From positions 1 to 48,000 of the forward strand of contig CANQTL010000024.1 in the NCBI GenBank assembly GCA_947626775.1: a DNA stretch of 48,000 nt, written 5' to 3'. The translations under genes were made by a program, and so were the position numbers. The stretch is from an uncultured Lachnospiraceae bacterium. GTDB lineage: Bacteria; Bacillota; Clostridia; Lachnospirales; Lachnospiraceae. Positions 47,534-48,000 of the stretch are shown piece after piece (within the stretch, counting starts at the first letter, position 1; each line of letters begins with the position of its first letter). Under the pieces are notes generated by a model. It was not told the DNA's origin. It did not search any database and saw only the letters and a list, made by a program, of their open reading frames with translations.

Positions 47534-47665
47534 GCCGCAGATTGCTGAATCTGCGGCTATTTTGCCATAACCTTTTATGCCAGTACTGTAAATCATTCCG
47601 GGAGAATCGCATCGCGATTCTCTGGACGCAGATTGCTGAATCTGCGTCCATTTTACCATAGTCAG
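47534..47665 (-). repeat. Hairpin-rich repeat with two related copies
   Basis: Three perfect hairpins: 47534-47557 (10 bp), 47602-47622 (9 bp) and 47624-47649 (11 bp). The first and third share the core CGCAGATT-4-AATCTGCG and are each flanked by a TTATGG[T/C]AAAAT-like sequence (minus strand), so they are two copies of one unit. No gene is seen; short open frames across it are repeat translations. Confidence 0.6.
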
Positions 47666-47720
47666 TTTCACATGTAAAATATTCCCACTGCTGCGAACTG
47701 ATTTTTAGTTTCCCTCCGAA

Positions 47721-47766
47721 AATAAAAAGAGATATTTTCAAAGCAGCCATGCCCTGAAAATATCTC
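47721..47766 (-). terminator. Terminator after tRNA-Cys
   Basis: A perfect 11-bp stem (GAGATATTTTC at 47729-47739 with GAAAATATCTC at 47756-47766) is followed on the minus strand by TTTTTATT. It lies 10 nt past the tRNA. Confidence 0.85.
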
Positions 47767-47775
47767 CTTCTCAAA

Positions 47776-47846
47776 AGGTGACTGCCGGATTTGAACCGGC
47801 GATGACGGTGTTGCAGACCGATGCCTTACCACTTGGCTAAGCCACC
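47776..47846 (-). tRNA. tRNA-Cys (GCA)
   Basis: A full cloverleaf can be drawn: acceptor GGTGGCT with AGTCACC (one G-T pair), D arm GCC/GGC, anticodon loop CTGCAAC giving anticodon GCA, T arm GCCGG-TTCAAAT-CCGGC, and discriminator T as expected for cysteine. The CCA end is not encoded (TTTT follows). The outermost anticodon-stem pair is a T-T mismatch. Confidence 0.95.
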
Positions 47847-47867
47847 ATGTACTTTTCAGCGTATATT

Positions 47868-47896
47868 ATCATAACATACCTTGATGTTTCTGACAA
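47868..47896 (-). promoter_or_regulatory. Promoter of tRNA-Cys
   Basis: On the minus strand TTGTCA (47896-47891), 17 nt, TATGAT (47873-47868), placing the start point about 15 nt before the tRNA. Confidence 0.7.
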
Positions 47897-47906
47897 GATA
47901 GAAAAT

Positions 47907-47948
47907 CAATTTTCACTATCCAATTTTCACTATCCAATTTTCACTATC
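47907..47948. repeat. Three tandem copies of a 14-bp unit
   Basis: CAATTTTCACTATC is repeated three times without interruption, followed by a degenerate partial copy (CAGTTTTCA). It lies upstream of the tRNA promoter in non-coding DNA. Confidence 0.85.
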
Positions 47949-48000
47949 CAGTTTTCAGATTAAATTATTCCTGTCCCCGTTAAACGACCTAAAAGAGCGT

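Noticed and set aside
47369..47774. Two short minus-strand open frames near the tRNA
   Set aside because: They run through hairpin repeats and the tRNA terminator and lack ribosome binding sites.

Overview
The window looks like a Firmicute chromosome, most likely class Clostridia and probably Lachnospiraceae. The reasons are GGAGG-type ribosome binding sites, sigma-A style promoters (TTGACA/TATAAT), a protein consisting of a Spo0A C-terminal DNA-binding domain, an EpsG-type polymerase and a Gram-positive style ABC sugar transporter with a lipoprotein binding protein. Genus cannot be read from the sequence. No transposase, phage gene, CRISPR array or rRNA was found.

Almost everything is a surface-glycan locus on the minus strand. 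Reading in the direction of transcription (right to left): a tRNA-Cys; a membrane protein with two CDP-dideoxyhexose genes (rfbH, rfbG); a signalling island (HTH protein, 51-aa membrane peptide and repeat lipoprotein, divergent from a membrane Ser/Thr kinase) and a DUF3048 lipoprotein; a nucleotide-sugar operon (rmlD, gmd, a GT-C membrane protein, fcl); a free-standing Spo0A-C regulator with its own promoter and terminator; then an approximately 18-kb, tightly packed operon. That operon encodes a polyprenyl-P sugar transferase, a chain-length protein, an EpsG-like polymerase, about seven glycosyltransferases, two GT-C membrane proteins, pseB and pseC, and ends with an AraC regulator. Next comes a sugar ABC transporter plus GH2 beta-galactosidase operon, then a second pseudaminic acid operon (GT2, pseG, pseF, pseI). 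On the plus strand sits a pair encoding a PLP decarboxylase and an ATP-grasp ligase. The window ends with a methyltransferase and a GT52/polysialyltransferase-like enzyme.

The genes read as a factory for an undecaprenyl-linked, pseudaminic acid- and probably fucose/deoxysugar-containing polymer. PseB, PseC, PseG, PseI and PseF are present, but no PseH acetyltransferase is visible, and the pse genes are split by the lac-type module.

The most striking signal is three runs of exactly nine G on the coding strand, each inside a reading frame: in the methyltransferase (currently out of frame), in codons 4-7 of the AraC regulator (in frame), and in the middle of a GT-C membrane protein (in frame). 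One-base slippage would switch each gene. The window therefore looks like a multi-gene phase-variable glycan system in a Firmicute, possibly coupled through the AraC switch to on/off beta-galactoside use.
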